In this document: positions 8,713-15,830 of the stretch, piece after piece | How positions within the stretch are numbered: position 1 is the first letter of the stretch | How the letters are laid out: each line of letters starts with the position of its first letter | Source of the DNA: Pseudomonas sp. 8O | GTDB taxonomy: Bacteria > Pseudomonadota > Gammaproteobacteria > Pseudomonadales > Pseudomonadaceae | Direction: 5' to 3' | Assembly (NCBI RefSeq): GCF_902506495.1 | Contig: NZ_LR733264.1 | Coordinates: 620,001-684,000, forward strand | Length of the DNA stretch: 64,000 nucleotides | The notes under the pieces: model-generated | Told to the model about the DNA's origin: nothing | Database searches by the model: none | What the model saw: only the letters and a program-made list of their open reading frames with translations | Made by a program: the position numbers and the translations under genes

Positions 8713-9498
8713 CTACGCCGCTTTCGGCGGAAATTTCGGCGCGTGCAAGCCCAACTGCATGGCCTGATGCACCAGCGCCATGATGTCTTCATGAGCCAGC
8801 TCGAACAGGCGCTTGAGCTCGGGCAGGACGAAGTACACCGGCTGCAGGATATCGATGCGATACGGTGTGCGCATCGCCTCCAGCGCATCGAATGCCTGGT
8901 GCTCGGGGGCGTCGGACAGGGCGTAGAGGGTTTCCTTCGGCGACGAGAGGATGCCGCCGCCGTAGATGCGCCTGCCGGCCGGGGTGTCGAGCAGGCCGAA
9001 CTCGATGGTCAGCCAGTACAGCCGCGCCAGGTAGACACGTTGCTCTTTCGTGGCCTTGAGGCCCAACTTGCCGTAGGTATGGGTGAATTCGGCGAACCAG
9101 GGGTTGGTCAGCATGGGGCAGTGACCGAAGATCTCGTGGAAGATGTCCGGTTCCTGCAGGTAGTCCAATTCTTCGGGCGTACGGATGAAGGTGGCAACGG
9201 GAAACTGCTTGCTGGCCAGCAGCTCGAAGAAGGTCTGGAAGGGGATCAGCGCCGGTACTCGCGCCACGCGCCAACCGGTGGTGGACTCGAGCACCCGGTT
9301 GATCTCACCGAGCTGCGGAATCCGCTCCATGGGTAGACCGAGCTGCTCGATGCCGTCCAGGTATTCCTGGCAGGCGCGGTTCTGAATGACTTCCAGCTGG
9401 CGAGTGATCAGGGTGTTCCACACCTGATGTTCGCTTTCCGGGTAGTGGATAAAGCCACTCTCGTCCGGGTCCCGGGCCAGGTACTGCGTACTCTTCAT
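8713..9498 (-). CDS. phhA: Phenylalanine 4-monooxygenase
   Basis: A 261-residue non-haem iron hydroxylase that converts phenylalanine to tyrosine with tetrahydropterin and oxygen. The iron ligands are visible as His121 and His126 in IFHEIFGHCPM and Glu166 in YWLTIEFGLL, and PFQTFFELLASKQFPVATFIR is the usual pterin-site region. The start at 9498 follows AAGGAGG five bases upstream. First gene of phhA-phhB-phhC, divergent from its activator phhR across 434 bp. Confidence 0.96.
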   Translation of the reverse strand: MKSTQYLARDPDESGFIHYPESEHQVWNTLITRQLEVIQNRACQEYLDGIEQLGLPMERIPQLGEINRVLESTTGWRVARVPALIPFQTFFELLASKQFPVATFIRTPEELDYLQEPDIFHEIFGHCPMLTNPWFAEFTHTYGKLGLKATKEQRVYLARLYWLTIEFGLLDTPAGRRIYGGGILSSPKETLYALSDAPEHQAFDALEAMRTPYRIDILQPVYFVLPELKRLFELAHEDIMALVHQAMQLGLHAPKFPPKAA

Positions 9499-9609
9499 CG
9501 CTGCCTCCTTGAGGGGGCTGTTGTTCTTGTCTTGACCCAAGCATGCCGACGATTGTTCGGGTTGAAATGGTGCCCATAAGCAGCGCTGCCCGGCATTGCG
9601 CTCAGAAAC

Positions 9610-9627
9610 TGTAAAATTTTTATTACG
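9610..9627. promoter_or_regulatory. Possible PhhR box in the phhA-phhR intergenic region
   Basis: TGTAAA-N6-ATTACG resembles the TyrR/PhhR consensus TGTAAA-N6-TTTACA, with one perfect half and four of six matches in the other. It lies 112 bp upstream of the phhA start in the only divergent promoter region of the cluster. The match is modest and could be chance in an AT-richer stretch. Confidence 0.4.
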
Positions 9628-9755
9628 ATATTGCCGGTATGGCGATTTATCGGCTTGCTGCTGTGCTCTGCTGTCACATATTCTTGACGGAAATTATGCC
9701 GCCATCGTTGATTTCTACGACTCGGCGGCCACAACAACAAGATCAAGACGCTGTT

Positions 9756-9906
9756 CACGGCCTCACGAGCTAGAGCGATACAAGGCGAAAACGAGAGAGG
9801 AGCGGCCGGGGTCGCGGGCGACTGTACTTTTGTACATGAGCATTACGACCGGGCTGGCGATCCAGCTCGTTTTTAACGCAGTAGCGCCGACGCGCAGCAG
9901 GCCGTG
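9756..9906 (+). repeat. Dispersed 150-bp repeat related to the 12.2-kb MITE
   Basis: This stretch shares long blocks with 12213-12398: CGGCCGGGGTCGCG, CGACTnTAC, ATGAGCATTnnGACCGGGCT and TCGTTTTTAACGCAG / CTGTTTTTAACGCAG. It lacks that element's 17-bp ends but is bracketed by CACGGCCT (9756-9763) and AGGCCGTG (9899-9906). It ends 26 bp before phhR, so it may form part of the phhR promoter or leader. The remainder of 9499-9932 is the phhA/phhR promoter region. Confidence 0.6.
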
Positions 9907-9932
9907 GATGGCGTCTAACAAGAGCCTGAGCC

Positions 9933-11486
9933 ATGCGTATCAAGGTCCACTGCCAGAACCGTGTCGGCATCCTGCGTGACATCCTCAACCTGCTGGTCGA
10001 CTACGGCATCAACGTCGCCCGTGGCGAAGTCGGGGGTGAGCAGGGCAACGCCATCTACCTGCACTGCCCGAATCTGATCAATTTGCAGTTCCAAGCGCTA
10101 AGGCCGAAGTTCGAGGCCATTGCCGGCGTGTTCGGCGTCAAGCGTGTGGGGCTGATGCCCAGCGAACGGCGTCACCTGGAGCTCAATGCGCTGCTCGGTG
10201 CGCTGGATTTTCCCGTGTTGTCCATCGATATGGCCGGCAGCATCGTCGCCGCCAACCGCAGCGCCGCGCAGTTGCTCGGCGTACGCGTGGACGAGGTGCC
10301 GGGCATGGCACTGTCGCGCTATGCCGAGGATTTCGATCTGCCCGAGCTGGTTCGCGCCAACAAGACGCGGATCAACGGGCTGCGGGTGAAGATCAAGGGC
10401 GATGTATTTCTCGCCGATATCGCGCCGCTGCAGAACGAACACGACGACAGCGAGGCACTGGCCGGTGCCGTGCTGACCCTGCACCGCGCCGACCGCGTCG
10501 GTGAGCGCATCTACCATGTGCGCAAGCAGGAGCTGCGCGGCTTCGACTCGATCTTCCAGAGCTCGAAAGTCATGGCGGCGGTGGTCAAGGAGGCGCGACG
10601 CATGGCGCCGCTGGATGCACCGCTGCTGATCGAAGGTGAAACCGGCACTGGCAAGGAATTGCTGGCGCGCGCCTGTCACCTGGCCAGCCCGCGCGGGCAG
10701 TCGCCCTTCATGGCGCTCAACTGCGCCGGCCTGCCGGAATCCATGGCCGAGACCGAGCTGTTCGGTTACGGCCCCGGCGCCTTCGAAGGCGCACGCCCGG
10801 AAGGCAAGCTCGGTCTGCTGGAGCTGACCGCCGGCGGCACGCTGTTTCTCGACGGCGTTGGCGAGATGAGCCCGCGCCTGCAGGCCAAGCTGCTGCGCTT
10901 TCTGCAGGACGGCTGCTTCCGCCGCGTCGGCAGCGACGAGGAGGTGTACCTAGACGTGCGGGTGATCTGCGCCACCCAGGTCGATCTGTCCGAACTCTGC
11001 GCCCATGGCGAGTTCCGCCAGGACCTCTACCACCGCCTCAACGTGCTCAGCCTGCACATCCCGCCGCTGCGCGAATGCCTCGACGGCCTGGCGCCGCTGG
11101 TCGAGCACTTTCTCGATTCCGCCAGTCGGCAGATAGGTTGCGCGCTGCCGAAACTGGCGCCGCAGGCCTTCGAGCGCATGGCCCATTACCACTGGCCGGG
11201 CAACGTGCGGCAGCTGGAGAACGTGCTGTTCCAGGCGGTTTCGTTGTGCGATGGCGGTACGGTGAAGGCCGAGCATATCCGCCTGCCAGACTACGGCGCG
11301 CCGCAGCCGTTGGGCGAGTTTTCAGTGGAAGGCAGCCTCGACGATATCCTCGGCCGTTTCGAGAAGGCAGTGCTGGAGCGGCTATTCCACGACCATCCCA
11401 GCAGCCGCCAGTTGGGCAAGCGCCTCGGTGTTTCCCATACCACCATCGCCAACAAGCTGCGGCAGCATGGCCTGGGCAAGGAGTAG
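9933..11486 (+). CDS. phhR: TyrR-type regulator of aromatic amino acid catabolism
   Basis: A 517-residue regulator with an N-terminal ACT domain (residues 1-70, VHCQNRVGILRDILNLL), a PAS domain (about 78-190), an AAA+ domain (about 205-430; Walker A GETGTGKE, Walker B GGTLFLDGVGEM) and a C-terminal helix-turn-helix (SSRQLGKRLGVSHTTIANKLRQHGL). It senses aromatic amino acids and activates phhABC. The sigma-54 contact loop is GAFEGA instead of GAFTGA, as expected for the TyrR branch that works with sigma-70. The stop TAG falls inside a family A REP starting at 11483. Weak Shine-Dalgarno. Confidence 0.93.
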   Translation: MRIKVHCQNRVGILRDILNLLVDYGINVARGEVGGEQGNAIYLHCPNLINLQFQALRPKFEAIAGVFGVKRVGLMPSERRHLELNALLGALDFPVLSIDMAGSIVAANRSAAQLLGVRVDEVPGMALSRYAEDFDLPELVRANKTRINGLRVKIKGDVFLADIAPLQNEHDDSEALAGAVLTLHRADRVGERIYHVRKQELRGFDSIFQSSKVMAAVVKEARRMAPLDAPLLIEGETGTGKELLARACHLASPRGQSPFMALNCAGLPESMAETELFGYGPGAFEGARPEGKLGLLELTAGGTLFLDGVGEMSPRLQAKLLRFLQDGCFRRVGSDEEVYLDVRVICATQVDLSELCAHGEFRQDLYHRLNVLSLHIPPLRECLDGLAPLVEHFLDSASRQIGCALPKLAPQAFERMAHYHWPGNVRQLENVLFQAVSLCDGGTVKAEHIRLPDYGAPQPLGEFSVEGSLDDILGRFEKAVLERLFHDHPSSRQLGKRLGVSHTTIANKLRQHGLGKE

Positions 11487-11562
11487 GGTGCGCCGCGCGC
11501 ACCAATGGCTCCGCTGGTCCTGGCGGATGCCCGCAAATTTCGGTGCGCATGGCGCACCCTAC
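11483..11562. repeat. Inverted pair of family A REPs overlapping the phhR stop
   Basis: GTAGGGTGCGCCGCGCGCACC starts at 11483, so its TAG is the phhR stop codon. The facing copy CGGTGCGCATGGCGCACCCTAC ends at 11562, and a third partial half-site (GGTGCGGGCGCACC) follows near 11575. The pair can serve as the 3' hairpin of phhR mRNA. Confidence 0.7.
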
Positions 11563-11595
11563 GTCTGCCATTTTTGGTGCGGGCGCACCCTGCGC

Positions 11596-12150
11596 TCAAC
11601 GCCCGCCGCGCCAGGCTGCGGCCACGCGCTCGCGCATGGTCCGTCGGTCTTGCAGGCCGACGATGACCTGCTCGGCGAGATGCAGCCAGTAGGGATCGGC
11701 CGTAGCCTGAACCACCGAAAGGCCGGAGGCGAGATTGGCCCAGGCCGGTGGCAGGCGCCCGTGACGCAGGGCGAAGCCGCCATCGCGGTCGCGCGCCAGG
11801 TAGCGCACGCGGGTGATGCCGGCCAGCAGGATACGGCCGTAGCACATCAGGCAGGGTTCGAGGCTGACGTAGAGCGTCAGGCGCCCACGGTCGATCTGTG
11901 CGTGTTCGGCTTCGAGCTGGTCGAGCACCTGCATCTCGGCGTGAGCGGCGCTGCTGTACGCCGCAGCGAACACCTGATTCCGACCGCTGCACAACAGCTC
12001 ACCTGCGTCATCCACCAGCAATGCACCGACCGCGTAACAGCCTTCCTCAAGCGCCAGCAGGGCCTGTTCGCAACAGAGCCGGGCCCAGGTGTCATCGACA
12101 TGGGTGCTGGCTGGTGCCTGCTGCAGCAGGGCGAGGTACTCCGGGTTCAT
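11596..12150 (-). CDS. Nucleoside/tRNA-adenosine-type deaminase family protein
   Basis: A 184-residue zinc-dependent deaminase of the cytidine/deoxycytidylate superfamily. The zinc site is complete: His70 and the proton-shuttle Glu72 in AAHAEMQV, and Cys100 and Cys103 in EPCLMCYG. The N-terminal 20 residues and C-terminal 50 residues extend beyond the core. Similar genes are annotated as tRNA-specific adenosine deaminase or guanine deaminase, but true TadA is normally elsewhere, so I leave the substrate open. The ATG at 12150 has GGAGG close upstream; the frame continues upstream but runs into the MITE at 12213, which shows that the longer version is not real. Confidence 0.8.
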   Translation of the reverse strand: MNPEYLALLQQAPASTHVDDTWARLCCEQALLALEEGCYAVGALLVDDAGELLCSGRNQVFAAAYSSAAHAEMQVLDQLEAEHAQIDRGRLTLYVSLEPCLMCYGRILLAGITRVRYLARDRDGGFALRHGRLPPAWANLASGLSVVQATADPYWLHLAEQVIVGLQDRRTMRERVAAAWRGGR

Positions 12151-12212
12151 GGGTGCCTCCAGGGCCAAAAAGGCGTCGCGTGAGTATGGCCTGCCCTGTG
12201 ACTGGCGCCCTA

Positions 12213-12398
12213 GGGTCTGTACGAAAAGTCGTCGAGCGAAGGTCAGGCAATACCGATGGCGGCCCCGCAAAAACAGGCGAAGAACGGCCGGGGTCGCGTT
12301 CGACTTTACGAGCTGTAAATGAGCATTCTGACCGGGCTCGCACACGAGCCTGTTTTTAACGCAGCATCACCGAGCGCAGGCACTTTTCGTACAGACCC
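12213..12398. mobile_element. 186-bp MITE with 17-bp perfect terminal inverted repeats
   Basis: The element starts GGGTCTGTACGAAAAGT (12213-12229) and ends with its exact reverse complement (12382-12398). It is flanked on both sides by TA (12211-12212 and 12399-12400), consistent with a TA target duplication as made by some IS5/IS630-group transposases. It is too short to code for a transposase. Its interior shares long blocks with 9756-9906 and, inverted, with 63789-63846, so it belongs to a dispersed family in this genome. Confidence 0.8.
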
Positions 12399-12488
12399 TA
12401 CGACCTTGGTGCAATAGGCAGGGCATGGGGCTACGGCGACACTGAGGCCGTCCCGATCATCCTGCGTGATTTGGGTGCAAGCGTTTCC

Positions 12489-12548
12489 GCATTCCTCTCG
12501 AGGAATGCCTTGAATGGGCGGGCGACCAAATTGGTCGCCCTTTTTTTT
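12489..12548 (+). ncRNA. Candidate small RNA 3' end: hairpin plus intrinsic terminator
   Basis: GCATTCCT-CTCG-AGGAATGC (12489-12508) is a perfect eight-base-pair hairpin with a CTCG tetraloop. It is followed by GGGCGACC-AAATT-GGTCGCCC (12520-12540) and eight T residues (12541-12548), a textbook terminator for plus-strand transcription. No plus-strand protein gene lies within 1 kb upstream; both neighbours are on the minus strand. The simplest reading is an unannotated small RNA starting somewhere in 12400-12480. I could not recognise its family or a convincing promoter. The rest of the 12151-12568 gap is the MITE. Confidence 0.5.
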
Positions 12549-12568
12549 ACCCGTGATTTCGCCTGGCG

Positions 12569-13465
12569 CTATACACCCTGGTTCAGCCGGTCGATCAGCG
12601 CCCGCACGCTGCCCGGCAGCGCATCCAGCTCACGCACCAGCATGCTGCGTTCGCGCACCGCCCAGGCTTCGTCCAGCTGCAGGATGGCCAACTGCATGGT
12701 GCGGCTGTGCCGACGTGCGGCCGACTCGGGGATAATGCCGATGCCGACGCCGCCTTCGATCATCCGACAGATCGCCTCGAAACTGGAGACCTGGATACGC
12801 AGGGCCAGGTTGCCGCCGAGTTTCTCCACCTGTTCGCGCAGGAAACTCAGCAGGGTGCTGCCCTCGTGCAGGCCGATGTGTTGGTAGGCGAGGGTGTCGC
12901 CGAGGCTGACCGTCTGCCGCTGCGCCAGGGCATGACCCAGCGGCACGGCCAGCACCAGGCGGTCGGTGCTGAAGTGCAGTACCTGCAGGCCGGGCGCCTG
13001 CACCGGGCCGGCGATGATGCCCAGATCCGCCGCGCCATCGAGTACGCCACGCACGATGTCGCGGCTCAGGCGCTCCTGCAGATCGACGGTGACGCCGGGG
13101 CGTTCGGCGAGAAAACCGGCCAGCACCTCGGGGAGGAACTCGGTCACCGCCGTGGTGTTGGCGAAGATGCGCATATGCCCGGCGGCGTCGGTGCCGTATT
13201 CGGTGAATTCACTCTTCAGGTAATCCACCTGGCGCATGATCAGCCGCGCATGCTGCAGCAGGCGCTGACCGGCCGGGGTCAGCTCGACACCACGGCTGTC
13301 GCGGTACAGCAGGCGGCTGCCGAGCTGACCTTCCAGTGCCTTGATCCGTGCGCTGGCGGCGGCCGGCGAAAGGAATGCCTTGCGCGCGCCCTGGGTCAGG
13401 CTGGGCGACTCGGCGATATGGATGAACAGGCGCAGGTCGGGCAGATCGAAATGCATGGTGGCCAT
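12569..13465 (-). CDS. LysR-type regulator next to itaconate genes
   Basis: A 298-residue LysR regulator: winged helix-turn-helix at residues 8-70 (SLTQGARKAFLSPAAASARIKALE) and a periplasmic-binding-type effector domain after about residue 93. It is divergent from ich with a 191-bp gap, the same arrangement that I recall upstream of the PAO1 itaconate genes (PA0877), so it most likely senses itaconate or a CoA intermediate. The start may be the ATG three codons downstream (13456), which has better spacing from AGGA. It resembles the second LysR at 23301 (both carry the IRIFANT/VRIHANT and VSSFEAICRMI/VRSFEAICRMI segments), so they are probably paralogues. Confidence 0.88.
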   Translation of the reverse strand: MATMHFDLPDLRLFIHIAESPSLTQGARKAFLSPAAASARIKALEGQLGSRLLYRDSRGVELTPAGQRLLQHARLIMRQVDYLKSEFTEYGTDAAGHMRIFANTTAVTEFLPEVLAGFLAERPGVTVDLQERLSRDIVRGVLDGAADLGIIAGPVQAPGLQVLHFSTDRLVLAVPLGHALAQRQTVSLGDTLAYQHIGLHEGSTLLSFLREQVEKLGGNLALRIQVSSFEAICRMIEGGVGIGIIPESAARRHSRTMQLAILQLDEAWAVRERSMLVRELDALPGSVRALIDRLNQGV

Positions 13466-13480
13466 TTCCTGAGGTCATTC

Positions 13481-13545
13481 GTAGGAGCCCGCTTGCGGGC
13501 GATCACTGGCGATCTGTAAAGCATCGCCCGCAAGCGGGCTCCTAC
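13481..13545. repeat. Inverted pair of family C repeats in the LysR-ich promoter region
   Basis: GTAGGAGCCCGCTTGCGGGC and its facing copy (GCCCGCAAGCGGGCTCCTAC) form a long hairpin just upstream of the LysR start. The sequence between 13546 and 13656 (AT-richer, including CCGGTTTAAATAAATGCGG) is the likely ich promoter. Confidence 0.65.
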
Positions 13546-13656
13546 AGGATTAGCGTTAAGCATATCCGAACGCCGGTTTAAATAAATGCGGATTCTCTGA
13601 ACGCAAGCGGCGTCGCATGCTACAGCTCACACAAGAACCGAGCTGGAACCTGCCCC

Positions 13657-14484
13657 ATGAGTGATTCTGCTTTTTCCGCCTGGATCGGTCGTAGCGAAGA
13701 AGTTCACGACCAACTCAGCCGCAACCTGGTCAAGCACATCGCGGCTACCTTTGGCGAAGTCACGCCGGCCCATGGCGAGGCGCTGCCGCCTTTGTGGCAT
13801 TGGGCGTTCTTCCAGGAGCCGGTCGCCGAGAGCGGCCTGGGCGAAGACGGCCATCCGGCGCGCGGTGGCTTCCTGCCGCCGGCCGACAACCGCAATCGCA
13901 TGTGGGCCGGCGGCCGTATCGAGTTCATCCAGCCACTGCGCGTGGGTGGCGAAGCCAGTCGGGTATCGACCATCAAGCACATCGAAGAGAAACATGGCCG
14001 CACCGGCGCGCTGCTGTTCGTCACCGTGCAGCACGACTACCTGCAGGACGGCCAACTGGCCATCCGCGAGGAGCAGGACATCGTCTACCGCGAGCCCAGC
14101 CCGCCCAAGGCCAGCAGTGGCGAGCCGCTGGTCGCCGGTGACTGGCGCGAGGCGGTCACGCCGTCCAGCACCCTGCTGTTTCGCTACAGCGCAGTGACCT
14201 TCAACGGTCACCGCATCCATTACGACTGGCCCTATGTCACCGAAACCGAAGGCTACAGCGGCCTGGTGGTGCACGGCCCGCTGACCGCCACCCTGAACCT
14301 GCGCGCCTTCTGCCGCGCCAACCCGCAGGTGCGCCTGCGCCGTTTCGCCTATCGCGGCCTGCGGCCGCTGATTGCGCCGCAGCCGTTCGAGGTCGGTGGG
14401 CGCATCAGCGGTGAAGGCCTGGCTGAGCTGTGGGCGGGCAACGAGGCCGGCCTGGCGCAGCGCGCCGAGGTGCAATTCGACTGA
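13657..14484 (+). CDS. ich: Itaconyl-CoA hydratase (HTD2/MaoC-like)
   Basis: A 275-residue double hot-dog protein. The C-terminal half holds the hydratase-like GYSGLVVHGPLTATLNL motif, and the N-terminal half has LPPADNRNRMWAGGRIEF, as in mesaconyl-C4-CoA and itaconyl-CoA hydratases. It adds water to itaconyl-CoA to give (S)-citramalyl-CoA, the second step of the itaconate pathway described in P. aeruginosa and Yersinia. The assignment rests on the family and on the ict and ccl genes downstream on the same strand. The gene is followed by a REP pair and an acyl-CoA dehydrogenase. Confidence 0.88.
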   Translation: MSDSAFSAWIGRSEEVHDQLSRNLVKHIAATFGEVTPAHGEALPPLWHWAFFQEPVAESGLGEDGHPARGGFLPPADNRNRMWAGGRIEFIQPLRVGGEASRVSTIKHIEEKHGRTGALLFVTVQHDYLQDGQLAIREEQDIVYREPSPPKASSGEPLVAGDWREAVTPSSTLLFRYSAVTFNGHRIHYDWPYVTETEGYSGLVVHGPLTATLNLRAFCRANPQVRLRRFAYRGLRPLIAPQPFEVGGRISGEGLAELWAGNEAGLAQRAEVQFD

Positions 14485-14488
14485 TTGT

Positions 14489-14538
14489 GTAGCCCGGATG
14501 CAATCCGGGAAATCGCTCCCGGATTGCATCCGGGCTAC
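14489..14538. repeat. Inverted pair of family B REPs between ich and the acyl-CoA dehydrogenase
   Basis: GTAGCCCGGATGCAATCCGGG and its facing copy lie between two genes of the same operon, beginning five bases after the ich stop. Confidence 0.75.
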
Positions 14539-14557
14539 GGCTTACCGAGGAACTGTG

Positions 14558-15721
14558 ATGAACGCCTACAACAACGAAGAACTCAATGCCATCCGCGAAG
14601 GCGTGCGCGCCCTGTGTGCGGAATTTCCCGCCGAATACTGGCGCAAGATCGATGAGGAGAAAGGCTTCCCGGAAGCCTTCGTCAGCGCCATGACCGAGGC
14701 CGGCTGGCTGTCGGCGATGATCCCGGAAGAATACGGCGGCTCGGGCCTGGGCCTGGCCGAGGCGTCGGTGATCCTCGAGGAGGTCAACCACTGCGGTGGC
14801 AACTCCGGCACCATTCACGGGCAGATGTACAACATGTTCACCCTGCTGCGTAACGGCAGCGAGGAGCAGAAGCGCTACTACCTGCCCAAGCTGGCCAGCG
14901 GTGAGCTGCGCCTGCAGTCGATGGGCGTCACCGAGCCGACCACCGGCACCGACACCACCAAGATCAAGACCACCGCCGTGCGCCAGGGCGACAAGTACGT
15001 GATCAACGGCCAGAAGGTGTGGATCTCGCGCGTCCAGCATTCCGACCTGATGATCCTGCTGGCGCGCACCACGCCGCTGGCCGAGGTGCAACGCAAGTCC
15101 GAAGGCATGTCGATCTTCCTGGTCGATCTGCGCGAAGCCATTGGCAACGGCCTGACCGTGCAGCCGATTGCCAACATGGTCAACCACGAGACCAACGAGC
15201 TGTTCTTCGACAACCTGGAGATTCCCGCCAGCAGTCTGATCGGCGAAGAGGGCAAGGGTTTCCGCTACATCCTCGACGGCCTCAATGCCGAGCGCACGCT
15301 GATCGCCGCCGAGTGCATCGGCGATGGCCGCTGGTTCATCGAGAAGTCCGCGCAGTACGCCCGTGATCGTGTGGTGTTCGGCCGCCCCATCGGGCAGAAC
15401 CAGGGCGTGCAATTCCCCATCGCCGAGGCGCACATCGAGATCGAGGCCGCCGACCTGATGCGCTGGCGCGCCTGCGAGGAATACGACGCCGGGCGCAATG
15501 CCGGTGCCGCCGCCAACATGGCCAAGTATCTGGCGGCCAAGGCTAGCTGGGAGGCGGCCAACGCCTGCCTGCAGACCCACGGTGGCTTCGGCTTCGCCAA
15601 CGAGTACGACGTCGAGCGCAAGTTCCGCGAAACCCGCCTGTACCAGGTCGCGCCGATCTCCACCAACCTGATTCTGAGCTACGTGGCCGAGCATCTGCTC
15701 GAGCTGCCGCGTTCGTTCTGA
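14558..15721 (+). CDS. Acyl-CoA dehydrogenase of the itaconate cluster
   Basis: A 387-residue FAD-linked acyl-CoA dehydrogenase: MGVTEPTTGTDTTKIKT is the flavin-binding segment, and NACLQTHGGFGFANEYDVERKFRE is the C-terminal signature. It corresponds in position to PA0879 of PAO1. Its role is not required by the core itaconate route (ict, ich, ccl); it may act on a related C5 or methyl-branched acyl-CoA. The ATG at 14558 has GAGG seven bases upstream; the frame runs further back, but only through the REP pair and ich. Confidence 0.87.
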   Translation: MNAYNNEELNAIREGVRALCAEFPAEYWRKIDEEKGFPEAFVSAMTEAGWLSAMIPEEYGGSGLGLAEASVILEEVNHCGGNSGTIHGQMYNMFTLLRNGSEEQKRYYLPKLASGELRLQSMGVTEPTTGTDTTKIKTTAVRQGDKYVINGQKVWISRVQHSDLMILLARTTPLAEVQRKSEGMSIFLVDLREAIGNGLTVQPIANMVNHETNELFFDNLEIPASSLIGEEGKGFRYILDGLNAERTLIAAECIGDGRWFIEKSAQYARDRVVFGRPIGQNQGVQFPIAEAHIEIEAADLMRWRACEEYDAGRNAGAAANMAKYLAAKASWEAANACLQTHGGFGFANEYDVERKFRETRLYQVAPISTNLILSYVAEHLLELPRSF

Positions 15722-15729
15722 CTGTAAAC

Positions 15730-15812
15730 GTAGGGTGGATCGGGGCGCGTAGCTGTCGCTTTTACATCCACCACCTGCATGACGGAAGACGCATCGCGGT
15801 TTTCCGCCCTAC
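15730..15812. repeat. Family D repeat pair (GTAGGGTGGAT type)
   Basis: A palindromic region beginning GTAGGGTGGAT and ending CCGCCCTAC, with an inner TTTACATCCACC arm. The same type recurs at 51627-51701 and as a half copy at 18638-18665. Confidence 0.55.
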
Positions 15813-15830
15813 GAATTGGAGAGCATCAAG

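Noticed and set aside
9640-9660. GG-N10-GC pattern (TGGCGATTTATCGGC) in the phhA-phhR region as a sigma-54 promoter
   Set aside because: Only the spacing fits; the flanking consensus bases do not, and PhhR lacks the sigma-54 contact Thr.
12151-12345. N-terminal extension of the deaminase into the MITE
   Set aside because: The extension is translated from transposable-element sequence; the ATG at 12150 has its own ribosome-binding site.
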